This document shows positions 27,049-37,100 of a stretch of 64,000 bases of DNA, one piece after another. The DNA comes from Segatella copri (GTDB lineage: Bacteria; Bacteroidota; Bacteroidia; Bacteroidales; Bacteroidaceae), in NCBI RefSeq assembly GCF_019249655.2, contig NZ_CP137557.1:2265001-2329000 (forward strand), given 5' to 3'. The first letter of the stretch is position 1. Every line of letters begins with the position of its first letter. The notes under the pieces are model-generated. The model was not told the DNA's origin, did not search any database, and saw nothing but the letters and a program-made list of their open reading frames with translations. The translations under genes were made by a program, and so were the position numbers.

Positions 27049-27306
27049 CTACCAACCGCAATTATCGTCATAGCATTCATCATTCTCACAACCTTCAAAC
27101 TCGTCACGATCGCAATAACCACTATCATGATAGTCATTGTAAGAACAATCATGGTCACTGCAACAGTCATCATAACCATCTTCATAGCCACGAGCATAAT
27201 TTTCATGGTCTGAGGTATTATTACCAGCGTTGCGATGCGCTTTCTTTTGGCAGTTTGAAACGCCGCTTGAAAATAAAAAATCGAATAGTCCCATACCTTT
27301 TTTCAA
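27049..27306 (-). CDS. Small Asp/Cys/Tyr-rich protein
   Basis: An 85-residue protein, starting at ATG 27306 or 27294 (MGLFDFLFS). After the short hydrophobic start (MGLFDFLFSSG) residues 35-85 are very rich in Asp, Cys, Glu and Tyr, with nine cysteines in clusters such as DDCCSDHDC and GCENDECYDDNCGW. Such a composition could bind metal or form disulphides. No family recognised. A TACCTTTG box 21 bp upstream supports expression as a real gene. Confidence 0.55.
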   Translation of the reverse strand: MKKGMGLFDFLFSSGVSNCQKKAHRNAGNNTSDHENYARGYEDGYDDCCSDHDCSYNDYHDSGYCDRDEFEGCENDECYDDNCGW

Positions 27307-27326
27307 TTAATGTTTAACTTCTGATG

Positions 27327-27334
27327 CAAAGGTA
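27327..27334 (-). promoter_or_regulatory. Bacteroidota-type -7 box for the Asp/Cys-rich gene
   Basis: On the - strand the box reads TACCTTTG, matching TAnnTTTG, about 20 bp before ATG 27306. The -33 element is not clear. Confidence 0.5.
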
Positions 27335-27392
27335 TTATTTAATTGTGCAGTCTATCTGCATCGTTGAAAAAGTTTTTGTATGGGCACAAAAA

Positions 27393-27419
27393 AAGCAGGA
27401 AGTTTTCCTCTTCCTGCTT
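27393..27419 (-). terminator. Rho-independent terminator of the defence operon
   Basis: The arms aagcaggaag (27393-27402) and cttcctgctt (27410-27419) give a 10-bp stem. On the - strand it is followed by a T run (27386-27392 on + are A). It lies about 60 bp beyond the last gene of the operon and closes it. Confidence 0.8.
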
Positions 27420-27480
27420 GATTTTAAAGTTCTTAACTGGTATGATAAGGAAGTTTGTTAATCTTTTGTTTTCTAATTAC

Positions 27481-30400
27481 TTATCTGTTAATTTGAATGT
27501 CTAATGCTTGGTCATCAACTCGAACCTCATATTTTGCTAACGGATCAGAATAAACATTTGTAGTCTGATGTGCCGTTACATATGTGTTATCTTCTATATA
27601 ATGTATATTGCCAAAGATTATCTTTTCTATTTCGTCAGATGTGTAGAAATTATTGCATCTTGTAGAAACCATAATTTTCCCAAGCTTCTTCAATTCATGG
27701 AGCATAGGAAATAATTCGTATTCTTTTCCTGACATTAATATGAATAGATAATCCTTAGCTCGACTTACAGCCACATTTAAAATATTGGGCTTATTGATGA
27801 ACGTAAGTTCTGCATTCCTTTTTAACCCAGAAGCAGGAGGGTTCATTACTGCAATTACTATATCACATTGGTCACCTTGAAATCCATGCGAAGTACCAAA
27901 ATCAACTGTTATATTTGAATAAGGCAGACAAGTTTGGTTGTACAATTTTTCTATAGATTGTATCTCTACTCCGTATGGACTAAGGACTCCTATTCTTATA
28001 GGTTTATTTGAACAATCCTTGCTAAGCTGCCCTGTTATATATTTTAAAAATTCAACAGTAAATAGTACTGAATATATATGAATATTTGAACCCATGAGCC
28101 TTTTTGTTTCAAAGATTGAGTCTTTGTTTACCGGAAAGCTTATAATATTCAAAGGGCTTTCTTGAATACCCATATTTAGTACTCTATGTGAAGCTGCAGA
28201 ACGATCATGACACAGTTTGCCTTGGTACATATATTGACTATAGAGTTCACCAATGACTGGTATAGAACGATACTGTGTCATCAGTAATTCTACGTCAAAT
28301 TGAACGGGGCTTGTCTTCGGATTTGCAAAATTTCGAAGTTCTATCATCTTGTATATGTTCTCATCCTTCCAAAGATCAATATTTACGATTGGATCTATCT
28401 GAAAAGGGTCACCAGCAATCCAGATTTTGCCACTTTGTTCGTTGAAGAGAGGTGGAAGTATCTGGTAAAGTGGAATCATTGATGCTTCATCTATTATGAC
28501 GTAGTCCCAATTTATAGAATTAAGCATTCCATCTTCAAAACCATCAAATGAATAACGCGCTATTGTAGATACTACACAAACTTGATCTTGGCGCATAATA
28601 TCTGAATTTCGCTGATAGACAATTTCTTCATCTTCAAGCTCAGGATCCATTGTTGATACAAATCTCCAAAGCCAATAATCATTTTCTGGTTCAAGTTCAA
28701 GAACTTTCTTGGCTAAAACATCACATGCCTTATTAGTTGGAGCAAGTACTAATATACGGCATTGTTTAGTTTGATCCATCAACCCTATTATTCGTTTTGC
28801 CAATGTAGTAGTTTTACCAGTACCTGGAGGACCAAATATGAATTTAAGGTCAGAGCGCAGGTTGTCCTTGACAGATTCGTCATCCGATTTAAATGGCAGT
28901 TCTTCTATGAGACTTTTCCATCTCTTAATCAATTCAATTGGTTTCTCAATATCAATACTTGCACGATATATTATGGAAATATTGTTAATTATCGACTTAA
29001 TTATTGGTTCCAAAGAACTATTACCACGAACGATTAAAGCATCTTCCTTAACACTAGCATTGTCAAATACCACAGTTTGCTTTTCGCCATTTCGGAAAAA
29101 GAAAGTGACAGGAATACCATCAATATCCTCTATCATATTTGGTATGTTTCGTGAGGCACTTGTTAGTATTATCCGATTAACATGTTCTGTATCAGACATA
29201 ATACGATCAAAGAGAATGTTTATAGAACGTTTACCACTGGCAGATTCAATACCCGTAGATTGTACTTCTAATGTCATCAAAGCCTTAAGCCAGCCATATG
29301 AATATTTTTTAGAATTTTCTATCATCTCACGCAAGGTCATAACTTGCTCTATCTCTTCTCTTTGAAGATTAGCCTTTTCCTCAAAACCTGTTAATACATC
29401 CTCTAAACTGGCTGATTTTGGAACTGTTTGTTTATGCTTCTCTATTTTTGAGGACGTATTTTCTTCAGAGAAATCTTTATTGGAAAATTTCTCTGATTTC
29501 TCGCGTTTTGGCAAGTCTTTCTGTAAAGACGTTTTCTCATGTTTTTCTTCTTTGGCTTTTTGTTCCTCCTTTGCTTGGAGAGCAGAACGACCAGCTTGAA
29601 TTATTTTTTCCAACTCCTCTGGTGAAGAAACACCATTATTCTTCGCAATTTCGCCATACAAAAATTTCTGTTGAGTTGTTTCTGACATTTGTTTAATGCT
29701 TTCCTCTTCTTCAATTATTGGCGAATTTCTAATCAAAAGAAGTGAATAAAGCCTTTCATTATAAGTGTACATCTCAGGTATGAGGTCATCAACATATACC
29801 CCATCCTCTATGGATTTCAGTTGTCCATCAATATATAGCCATTTATATTGTCTCAGCCATTCTCTAAGTGTACAACTTTGCCAAACCTGTGTGTGCCACT
29901 TATAATAGTGATAACTTCCACTATCATTTGAAAAAAGTTTCTTTCCTTCACTAGTAGAAAGATCTTTCTTTATTATTTTAATAAGAGACTCCCAAATATA
30001 ATGGCTCAATTCTTTTGCTCTATTTGATTGTACAATATTCTTCAAAACATCGTTTAATCCCTCTAAAGTAACTACTTCCTTCATGTTGGAGTAGTATTTA
30101 TCAGGACGTAAAGAAAGCTCTTCTTCTGTTAAATATGCATTTTCAGAGACTACCGGAGGCAAAGTGCAAAAGTTAAAGTCATTGAGAAAATTGTTGAATG
30201 TTCTTTCCCCAACGGCTTCAATTGTTTCACTATAGAATTCTCTGTCGATATAGTGCTTGTTTTTGATGCTTGTGCAAGAATAATATTCTATCAACATCGA
30301 AGAATCATCTATCATCTGATCTATATGGCATGGAATTGATTCTTCTGTAATATCATTTATTGTCTTGCAATAAAGTGATAGCTTATCTTTGAGTAACAAA

Positions 30401-32298
30401 AAGAGTGTGTGATGAGCTTTCTCATCACAATCATTATTATATTTAATTATTGTTTTAAGCAAATGATTTAGCTCTTCTTTGTTAAGATCTTTTGCTAATT
30501 GAATTCGAATTTGATCATAGATGCTAGGCTCTGTTACTCCTAATTGCTTAATTATCGAACGGAATTGCTCGTTTTTTTCATATAAATTGCTGTTTATGGT
30601 AAACTCTGGAGAAACAATGTTCTCAGATTTGAAAAATATGTATAACTTATCTCCTCTATATGGTGAAACAAATTCGTTACATTCATTTTTTATAATTGGA
30701 GCGTTAAGCATTGGAGCCTCACTTGTTAATCCAGCATTTTTCTGATATTTTTCAGTGAGTCGATTATCGAGTATGTATTTGTACAATTTTGTTAACCATT
30801 CCTCACTTTGCGCATTCATAAAATGTACATTCAAATATTCTGCAAACTTGGAATCAGACATTATATCTATACCATAGCGCTTCATGTCTTCTGCATTGCG
30901 AGTATTTAATGAACAGAGAATAAAGTCGTATTTAATCTCTTCATTGTCAATTTTAACATAATTGTCCTTTTTACTTTTTGTAAGATAGTCTAACTGTTCT
31001 GTAGAAAGGAGTTTTCTAATACCATCATCTCCCCACCAGCCATTAGACTTAGTTATATATTTTTTTTGTTTAGAAAAGAATATAGGTTCGTTGTCAACTA
31101 TCTTCATGTAATAGTCGACAAAGCTCTTCTTTTCTGGCTGCTCCCAATAATAATAATTCTTCTTTTCTTCGAAAGACTCTAGATTATGGTGCATTAATGC
31201 AAAAATATTGTCATCAAGTAAGGGACGTTTATTCTTTATACTTATTTCTTTAAGAACGACAAGGCTGTCCGCAGCCAATTCTCCGATACTTTTAAACAGT
31301 GAGTCATTTACATTATTATTTCGCTTAATTTGCTGTCGGTTATCGACAAGTGCAAAAGGGGCATGAATAATGTAGCATGTATCAATGTTCTCATGTGTTG
31401 GAAAGAAGCAATTTATGTTTGGACGACATTCTGTATCAATGCGACCCTTTTCATTCAAAAAATAGCCAATTGAGATGATATGTTTATTATCAGTATCAGC
31501 AACTGTTACATTTCTTGACAACAGTAGTATTTTGTTTTGTGAACCTCTTGTGCTATTAAGCTCATAAAGAGCAGTCGTAATGTTGCGATAAGTATCATAT
31601 TTTTCTAATAGCTGCTTTACAATTTTTCCTCGTTGTGTAGGCGTATTCCAACTAATAGTCTGCATATTGCGCAGGAAAAGTTGAGGATAGTCTAATGATG
31701 AGATTTTCTGTTCAATATCCTCATATGCTTGTTGTGCGTCAATATCCTTTCTGTCAAAAGGAATTACAAAGACGGTTTTACCTTCTCTTTGCAATGTAGT
31801 ATCATTCAACTTTGTTGGAACAATATAATCTTCTATCTTAAAACAAAATGGCTTGTCATATATAGCAGGAGTAGTTGTGTATTGAAATACAGCCTTAAAG
31901 CCCACACCAAATTTTCCAATCTTTATGTCATCAATATCATTAGTTGGAACATTATTTTTTGAAGAAAAACCGATAGCAGTAATTGCATTGATGTGACCAA
32001 GCCTATTATTCATTCTATCTTCTTCAGCGTTTTCTGGATCAGATACGGTAAATCTTTCTTTACCGTTATGAGTAAAGATAAATTGATTCTTTGTAAGAAC
32101 CATTTCTACTTCTGTTGCTTTTGCATCATCAGCATTTTGGAGAAGTTCATATATAAAATGTGCTGAATCACAATATTTGTCAATTACTCCATTGAAAACA
32201 TTTATGTACTCTGGGTCTTTAAAAACTCCCAGAGCATTTTTACGTCTTTCATGAAGTGCATTGAACCAGCTATTTTGTAAATCTTCAGATGGTGTCAT
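27481..32298 (-). CDS. Sacsin-type ATPase fused to an SF1 helicase
   Basis: A 1605-residue protein. The N-terminal 250 residues are a GHKL/HSP90-like ATPase of the sacsin type: the N-box ELLQNADDAK at about residues 51-60, then IGKFGVGFKAVF at about 128-138. A long middle of unknown fold follows, with a charged linker at about 900-1000. The C-terminal 450 residues are an SF1 (UvrD/Upf1-like) helicase: GPPGTGKTTT at about 1156, DEAS at about 1268, and later VDFGTSHGFQGDQ and NVAVSRAKDYL. The pairing is known from a few defence and repair proteins of Bacteria, though its job is unknown. It is the last gene of the operon, 36 bp after the DUF262 gene. Confidence 0.75.
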   Translation of the reverse strand: MTPSEDLQNSWFNALHERRKNALGVFKDPEYINVFNGVIDKYCDSAHFIYELLQNADDAKATEVEMVLTKNQFIFTHNGKERFTVSDPENAEEDRMNNRLGHINAITAIGFSSKNNVPTNDIDDIKIGKFGVGFKAVFQYTTTPAIYDKPFCFKIEDYIVPTKLNDTTLQREGKTVFVIPFDRKDIDAQQAYEDIEQKISSLDYPQLFLRNMQTISWNTPTQRGKIVKQLLEKYDTYRNITTALYELNSTRGSQNKILLLSRNVTVADTDNKHIISIGYFLNEKGRIDTECRPNINCFFPTHENIDTCYIIHAPFALVDNRQQIKRNNNVNDSLFKSIGELAADSLVVLKEISIKNKRPLLDDNIFALMHHNLESFEEKKNYYYWEQPEKKSFVDYYMKIVDNEPIFFSKQKKYITKSNGWWGDDGIRKLLSTEQLDYLTKSKKDNYVKIDNEEIKYDFILCSLNTRNAEDMKRYGIDIMSDSKFAEYLNVHFMNAQSEEWLTKLYKYILDNRLTEKYQKNAGLTSEAPMLNAPIIKNECNEFVSPYRGDKLYIFFKSENIVSPEFTINSNLYEKNEQFRSIIKQLGVTEPSIYDQIRIQLAKDLNKEELNHLLKTIIKYNNDCDEKAHHTLFLLLKDKLSLYCKTINDITEESIPCHIDQMIDDSSMLIEYYSCTSIKNKHYIDREFYSETIEAVGERTFNNFLNDFNFCTLPPVVSENAYLTEEELSLRPDKYYSNMKEVVTLEGLNDVLKNIVQSNRAKELSHYIWESLIKIIKKDLSTSEGKKLFSNDSGSYHYYKWHTQVWQSCTLREWLRQYKWLYIDGQLKSIEDGVYVDDLIPEMYTYNERLYSLLLIRNSPIIEEEESIKQMSETTQQKFLYGEIAKNNGVSSPEELEKIIQAGRSALQAKEEQKAKEEKHEKTSLQKDLPKREKSEKFSNKDFSEENTSSKIEKHKQTVPKSASLEDVLTGFEEKANLQREEIEQVMTLREMIENSKKYSYGWLKALMTLEVQSTGIESASGKRSINILFDRIMSDTEHVNRIILTSASRNIPNMIEDIDGIPVTFFFRNGEKQTVVFDNASVKEDALIVRGNSSLEPIIKSIINNISIIYRASIDIEKPIELIKRWKSLIEELPFKSDDESVKDNLRSDLKFIFGPPGTGKTTTLAKRIIGLMDQTKQCRILVLAPTNKACDVLAKKVLELEPENDYWLWRFVSTMDPELEDEEIVYQRNSDIMRQDQVCVVSTIARYSFDGFEDGMLNSINWDYVIIDEASMIPLYQILPPLFNEQSGKIWIAGDPFQIDPIVNIDLWKDENIYKMIELRNFANPKTSPVQFDVELLMTQYRSIPVIGELYSQYMYQGKLCHDRSAASHRVLNMGIQESPLNIISFPVNKDSIFETKRLMGSNIHIYSVLFTVEFLKYITGQLSKDCSNKPIRIGVLSPYGVEIQSIEKLYNQTCLPYSNITVDFGTSHGFQGDQCDIVIAVMNPPASGLKRNAELTFINKPNILNVAVSRAKDYLFILMSGKEYELFPMLHELKKLGKIMVSTRCNNFYTSDEIEKIIFGNIHYIEDNTYVTAHQTTNVYSDPLAKYEVRVDDQALDIQINR

Positions 32299-32334
32299 AT
32301 ATTTACTTAATCTTTAATGAAGAATTATATTGTA

Positions 32335-34164
32335 CTACAAACTTTCGTAATACTTTCTAATTTTATTTGCCATTAATAAGCGGCGGACTTCCAAGAAATG
32401 GATATAATCGTTTTGATCCATCTTGAATACGTCAGAAGGTATGCAATTCATTGCAAGATTCTTCTGAAGTAAATCTTCATCTGTAATAGAACCACAAACA
32501 GCTACTTTTGTTTGGCATTGTTCTAATGCAAGACTAAAGTACTCCTTTGGAGACTTTTTGCCGATAGACTCATTGACAGGTCTATCAAGATAAGCATAGT
32601 TTGCATCTTGATTATACTGATTCTTTGCATAGTGATTGTTTATCAGGTATTGCTTTGGAAATACATGATGCACATCGCCGCCAAGACTGATAAGCTCTCT
32701 AACAGTTATATTTGTTGAAAGCAGAGATATGTCGTTAAAATAAACTTGTGAAGCCAAATATACTAGATATGTTGGATTATTTGTAGATGTCATTGTAAGA
32801 TTCTGTGGAACAGCAACATTCCAGAAATTCTCAGACAATATGGCATCCTCCATTGCTTTCAACATAGCTGGCACACCTTGTTCAGTTATTTGACGAATAT
32901 CACGTGCAAAAGCGGATTCTGGTGAACTACTGTATCTGCCTGTCAAAACAGACAAAACATACCATTTCTGTACAATTCTTTTTCGTTCTGCAACAGGTAC
33001 GTCTGATTCTTGTAGCAACAAATGTATTGTATATGCAAAGTCCAGTGCCATATTTGAAGTAACCATTTTGTTGGATATGAATCCTGCAGACTTAATGGCA
33101 ATCATAAATTGTGTAAAGTTGTGCTGACTGATGACATTCAAAACACCCTCATACATTTTATTGAAAGTATCTTCAATAATTTCTTCCTTAAATTCACGTG
33201 TCTCAAAATCACGACCGGTAAGAAGTTGAACCAAATTGGCAAGTTTGGCTCTTTTCAATTTGTGCATAAAAGCAACACGTATAACATCGTCACATCCTGG
33301 ATCATATACCGTTTCCTTGTCGTCTGCAAGCCATGAAAGTTTTTGCAGATATGGGGTAGATGCGAAATCTTTATCGTTATTTTTGATGTACTCATAATAT
33401 GTCGGAACAACAGCCAAATGGCTGAAATAGTCAACAATTTTACGGAGTGTATTTCCTCCATGTTGTTCATCTGCCGCCATTTTTGACATAACAAAATCTC
33501 CCTGGCTCAAAGGAGTTCCCTTTGAGTTAATGCGGATAAATATATCAGTAACTACATCTATATCAAGTTTTTCTGAAAGCTCGATAACGCCAATTTGAGT
33601 TGTTTCTACACTCTTTAGTTGATCCAAAACTTGCTGTAAGTCATTGCCAGACATTTCTGGATTTTCCTCTATGTACTTTGGAATGAATGTCCATGAAGAG
33701 AATTTTGTACTGAATATTTCTGATATATCAGGAATCCAATTCTTACTCTTGATATGAGCAGGTGTTTGAACAGCAAACATTTCTGCCTCACTGTCTCCAT
33801 TGGCATACTCTAAAGCCGCAAAAGGATTAAACGCAATCTTAACACGGCTTTCTTTGAATTCGTTATTAAACACTTTTTGTGCAGCAATAGCTGTCATTAG
33901 TGCTGTTATACGTTGCTGGCCGTCTATGATCACTTTCTTACCAGAAGAAATAGTTCCGTCCTTTAATTTTACATTAGGATTCTTCCACAGGATTATATAT
34001 CCAGTAGGATAGCCCTTATAGAGTGAATCTATAAGGTCCCTAACTTGGCTGTTTTTCCAGACAAACGGTCTTTGTATTTCTGGAATTGCTATATCTTTTG
34101 CTTCTATCAACCCCAACAAACCTTTGATGGTGATAGATGTGTTATGAAATTTCTCGCTGCTCAT
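32335..34164 (-). CDS. DUF262-HNH protein (GmrSD-like)
   Basis: A 609-residue protein. The N-terminus is a DUF262 domain: AIPEIQRPFVWKNSQVRDLI, then VIIDGQQRITALM at about residues 78-90, which holds the DGQQR motif of DUF262 NTPases. The C-terminal part contains a HHVFPK segment at about residue 498 (GGDVHHVFPKQYLINN) that fits the His-Asn-His-like nuclease at the end of GmrSD/DUF1524 proteins. Type IV enzymes of this type cut modified phage DNA using NTP binding. It follows the 2131-residue helicase by three bases and is itself 36 bp upstream of the sacsin-type gene, so all are probably translated from one message. Confidence 0.75.
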   Translation of the reverse strand: MSSEKFHNTSITIKGLLGLIEAKDIAIPEIQRPFVWKNSQVRDLIDSLYKGYPTGYIILWKNPNVKLKDGTISSGKKVIIDGQQRITALMTAIAAQKVFNNEFKESRVKIAFNPFAALEYANGDSEAEMFAVQTPAHIKSKNWIPDISEIFSTKFSSWTFIPKYIEENPEMSGNDLQQVLDQLKSVETTQIGVIELSEKLDIDVVTDIFIRINSKGTPLSQGDFVMSKMAADEQHGGNTLRKIVDYFSHLAVVPTYYEYIKNNDKDFASTPYLQKLSWLADDKETVYDPGCDDVIRVAFMHKLKRAKLANLVQLLTGRDFETREFKEEIIEDTFNKMYEGVLNVISQHNFTQFMIAIKSAGFISNKMVTSNMALDFAYTIHLLLQESDVPVAERKRIVQKWYVLSVLTGRYSSSPESAFARDIRQITEQGVPAMLKAMEDAILSENFWNVAVPQNLTMTSTNNPTYLVYLASQVYFNDISLLSTNITVRELISLGGDVHHVFPKQYLINNHYAKNQYNQDANYAYLDRPVNESIGKKSPKEYFSLALEQCQTKVAVCGSITDEDLLQKNLAMNCIPSDVFKMDQNDYIHFLEVRRLLMANKIRKYYESL

Positions 34165-34167
34165 ATC

Positions 34168-37100
34168 TTAACAGTTTTCTATTGCTATATCAAATTTAAT
34201 ATCCTTATTACGATAGAGATAAATCTTAGTATCGTAGGTTATTGTTTCTACTTCAAATCGTTCGCCATTTGGCTGACGGGCAATGTTCCACTCGTTAATG
34301 AAACCTCCATCTGGATAGATTGAGAGCTTCTTGTTACCACAAGTTATTGACAATACTCGCCAATGGGTGAGGGTACGCTTAGGAACGGAAACGACAGGGA
34401 GTAAATGACCTTCTATGTTCTGATCATATTTGAGGTCATCTATCCATGCATTTGTGAAGTTCGTCAACCATTTGTCACGCACTTCAGAAGATGGCATGTT
34501 GGTGCATATCTTGTTGGCATTACCCTTGTCGTCTCTGTAGACTTCAACCTTGAACTCGATGTCGAAGTTAGAACCAATCTGTTTCACTATATGCCAGATG
34601 GTCTGTATGGTAATCATCATACCCATGATACTCTTCAGATGTTCGTCCTGATAGCTAATCTTCAAATCGCCACCATTCTGCTTAGCATAGGAAATGAACT
34701 CATCAATGAGACCATTTGACTTCGTTTGGAGAATTTCACCTAACTGATATGTATGAATCTCCTTGAATTCATCACCTGCCAGTTTCAACAGCATGGCAGA
34801 TGGTTTATAAGACAAGTCCATAGACTTCGCAGAAGCAATAGGATTATCCGTGCGAACAAAGAACATGGTGTCGTTGCCCCATTGAGCATTCAGTTGTGCA
34901 TGTTCCTTGCTGCTCATGAAGTAAAGGCTGCCGTCAATGTAAGCAATAGGGTAGAGGCCTTTGCTTGCCCAAGGATTCTTCATCTTCTTGACATCGCTGC
35001 CTTTAGCCCATGCTTTTATCTCACGGCACATTGCCACAACAGGTTCCACTATTGCTGTCTGTTCCGATTCCATCAGGCAGAAAGTCGTAGTCTGGCTCTT
35101 TATCACAAAACGATTCATGAACTGAGGTTGCCATCCGTTTTCTCTATCCTCATAATCCCATTCGGCATATTCATTGTCGGCAAACAGAACCAGTTCTTGA
35201 TGGGATGCAGCAAATGCCTTCTCCAAATCGTATAATGTGGTCTGTGATGGCGAAGCACCAGGGAATGCATCCTTGATGTTTTGAGGAACGGTATCACCCA
35301 CTTCTTCCTCTTCTTCTATCCAAGCCAAAGCAGCATCTACATCTACGAACTTGGCATATCTGAGTGTAAACTTGTCGAGGAGCATATCCTTTGATTTCTT
35401 CTCACGAGCTTCCATCAGGAGTTTCTTCGTAGCCTTGATGACATCCTTCATTACCTGAATGTTAGCCATTTGGTTAGCATAGCCAGCTCCTCCTGGATTA
35501 CAGTCGAAGATACAGAGATGACCATTTGGCATGATGGCGAAGTCAACGGCTCCACGTTCTTTGCCCAGAATGTCCACCAAGGTCTGAGTGAAGGCTATAC
35601 CCAATGTAAAGAGCAGGTTCTCCTCCTCATCACGGTTAGACATCCATTTGTTCTTTCCCTTATGGCGAATACGAATCTCGCTATAGTCGGTCTGTATTGT
35701 GTCGCCAATAATCACATTGCGCTTCACCTTTGTTGTGTCATGTGAGCAACCACAAGCCTTGCGCATTTCCTTACCGGTGATGGCGAAATGGAATTTTGGC
35801 TTCTCTGGCTTTCCTTCCTTCTTTTCGGGCTTTATATTGTTAAACTCATAAGGGAACTTCAATGGCTCATCCTTGTCCGCAACATCTTCTTCCAATACGG
35901 TACGTCCACACTTAGGACAGAAGCAATATCCATATCCCTTTCCTTCATTGTAATAGAGTATCTTGGCATTGCCTGAATCACTATTAGGGCGAACAGAGAA
36001 AAGATGTGGTTCCGTCACATTGTTTGCCCAGTCGTCAGCATCAATCAGCTGAGCACTAACTCGTGTATAGACATTACTGTCCATGATTCGGGTCTTGTCC
36101 TCATTCATATCAGGCATGAAACCAACTGGCTGAATCAGTTCCAGCCCATAGTTATCATTCACAGTCCATTTAATCTGATTACTGAGCGTAGAATCATTGA
36201 TTACCGTCTTGTCACTGTTTCGATAGATGGTCTTGTATGTTTTGTGGTTGTCATCATACATGTTGGTGATTTCTATACCACGAACGATATATACCACACC
36301 ATCAACTGCCACGCTGTTGCCTGGCGCATACTGGGCGATGGCATCACGCAATGAGTAGGATGGATTGGATGATGTCATAGGAGTAAAGAAGTCTTTCTTG
36401 CCATTGCTGTTCAAATCGAGCGTGAGCACGTTGACCGGCATATTGGCATTCGGAGTGAAACGACTGGTTGCCCAGAAGTTCAACAATCGCTTATACAACA
36501 CCTCTATATACTGCATTTTCAGCTTGATGCGGAATTTGTCCGTGATAGGACCACCTCCCGAAAATGCAGTCTTGTAGTCTATCAGTTTGTTGCGCAGTTC
36601 AGAATAGCAACGCTCGTTGATTTCCTGAGCATTCTTGACCACCTGATTGATTTGATCATCATAGACCGTACCACTCAAAAGTTTCATCAAGTCCTCACGT
36701 ACCTCTGGTTCAAGTTGCTTGGAACATAGAATGTTGAATTTCTCATACATTGTTCCCTTTGGATCGCCAAGCAGGTCGTTAGGGTCGGCATTACTTGAAT
36801 TATCCTTCACAAACTCAATCTTGCCGTTGATTACCTTGACTTCAAATGGGGTATAATAGTCTGCTACCTTTTGTGTCAGACGACCACCATTGGCACCTTC
36901 GGTAAACACGCCAAAGGCACGAACAAGGAATGAGTTAACATGACGCTGAATCACCTGAGGACTCTTCAAATCTACCGATGGCACTCTTACTGGTCGGCTG
37001 ATAATCTTATCTATAGGATTACTCAATGTTCTAAGACCTATCACGTCTGAACCACAAAGGGTTATACAGGCACTACGAACCTTGTTGTTACGTCCGCTTC

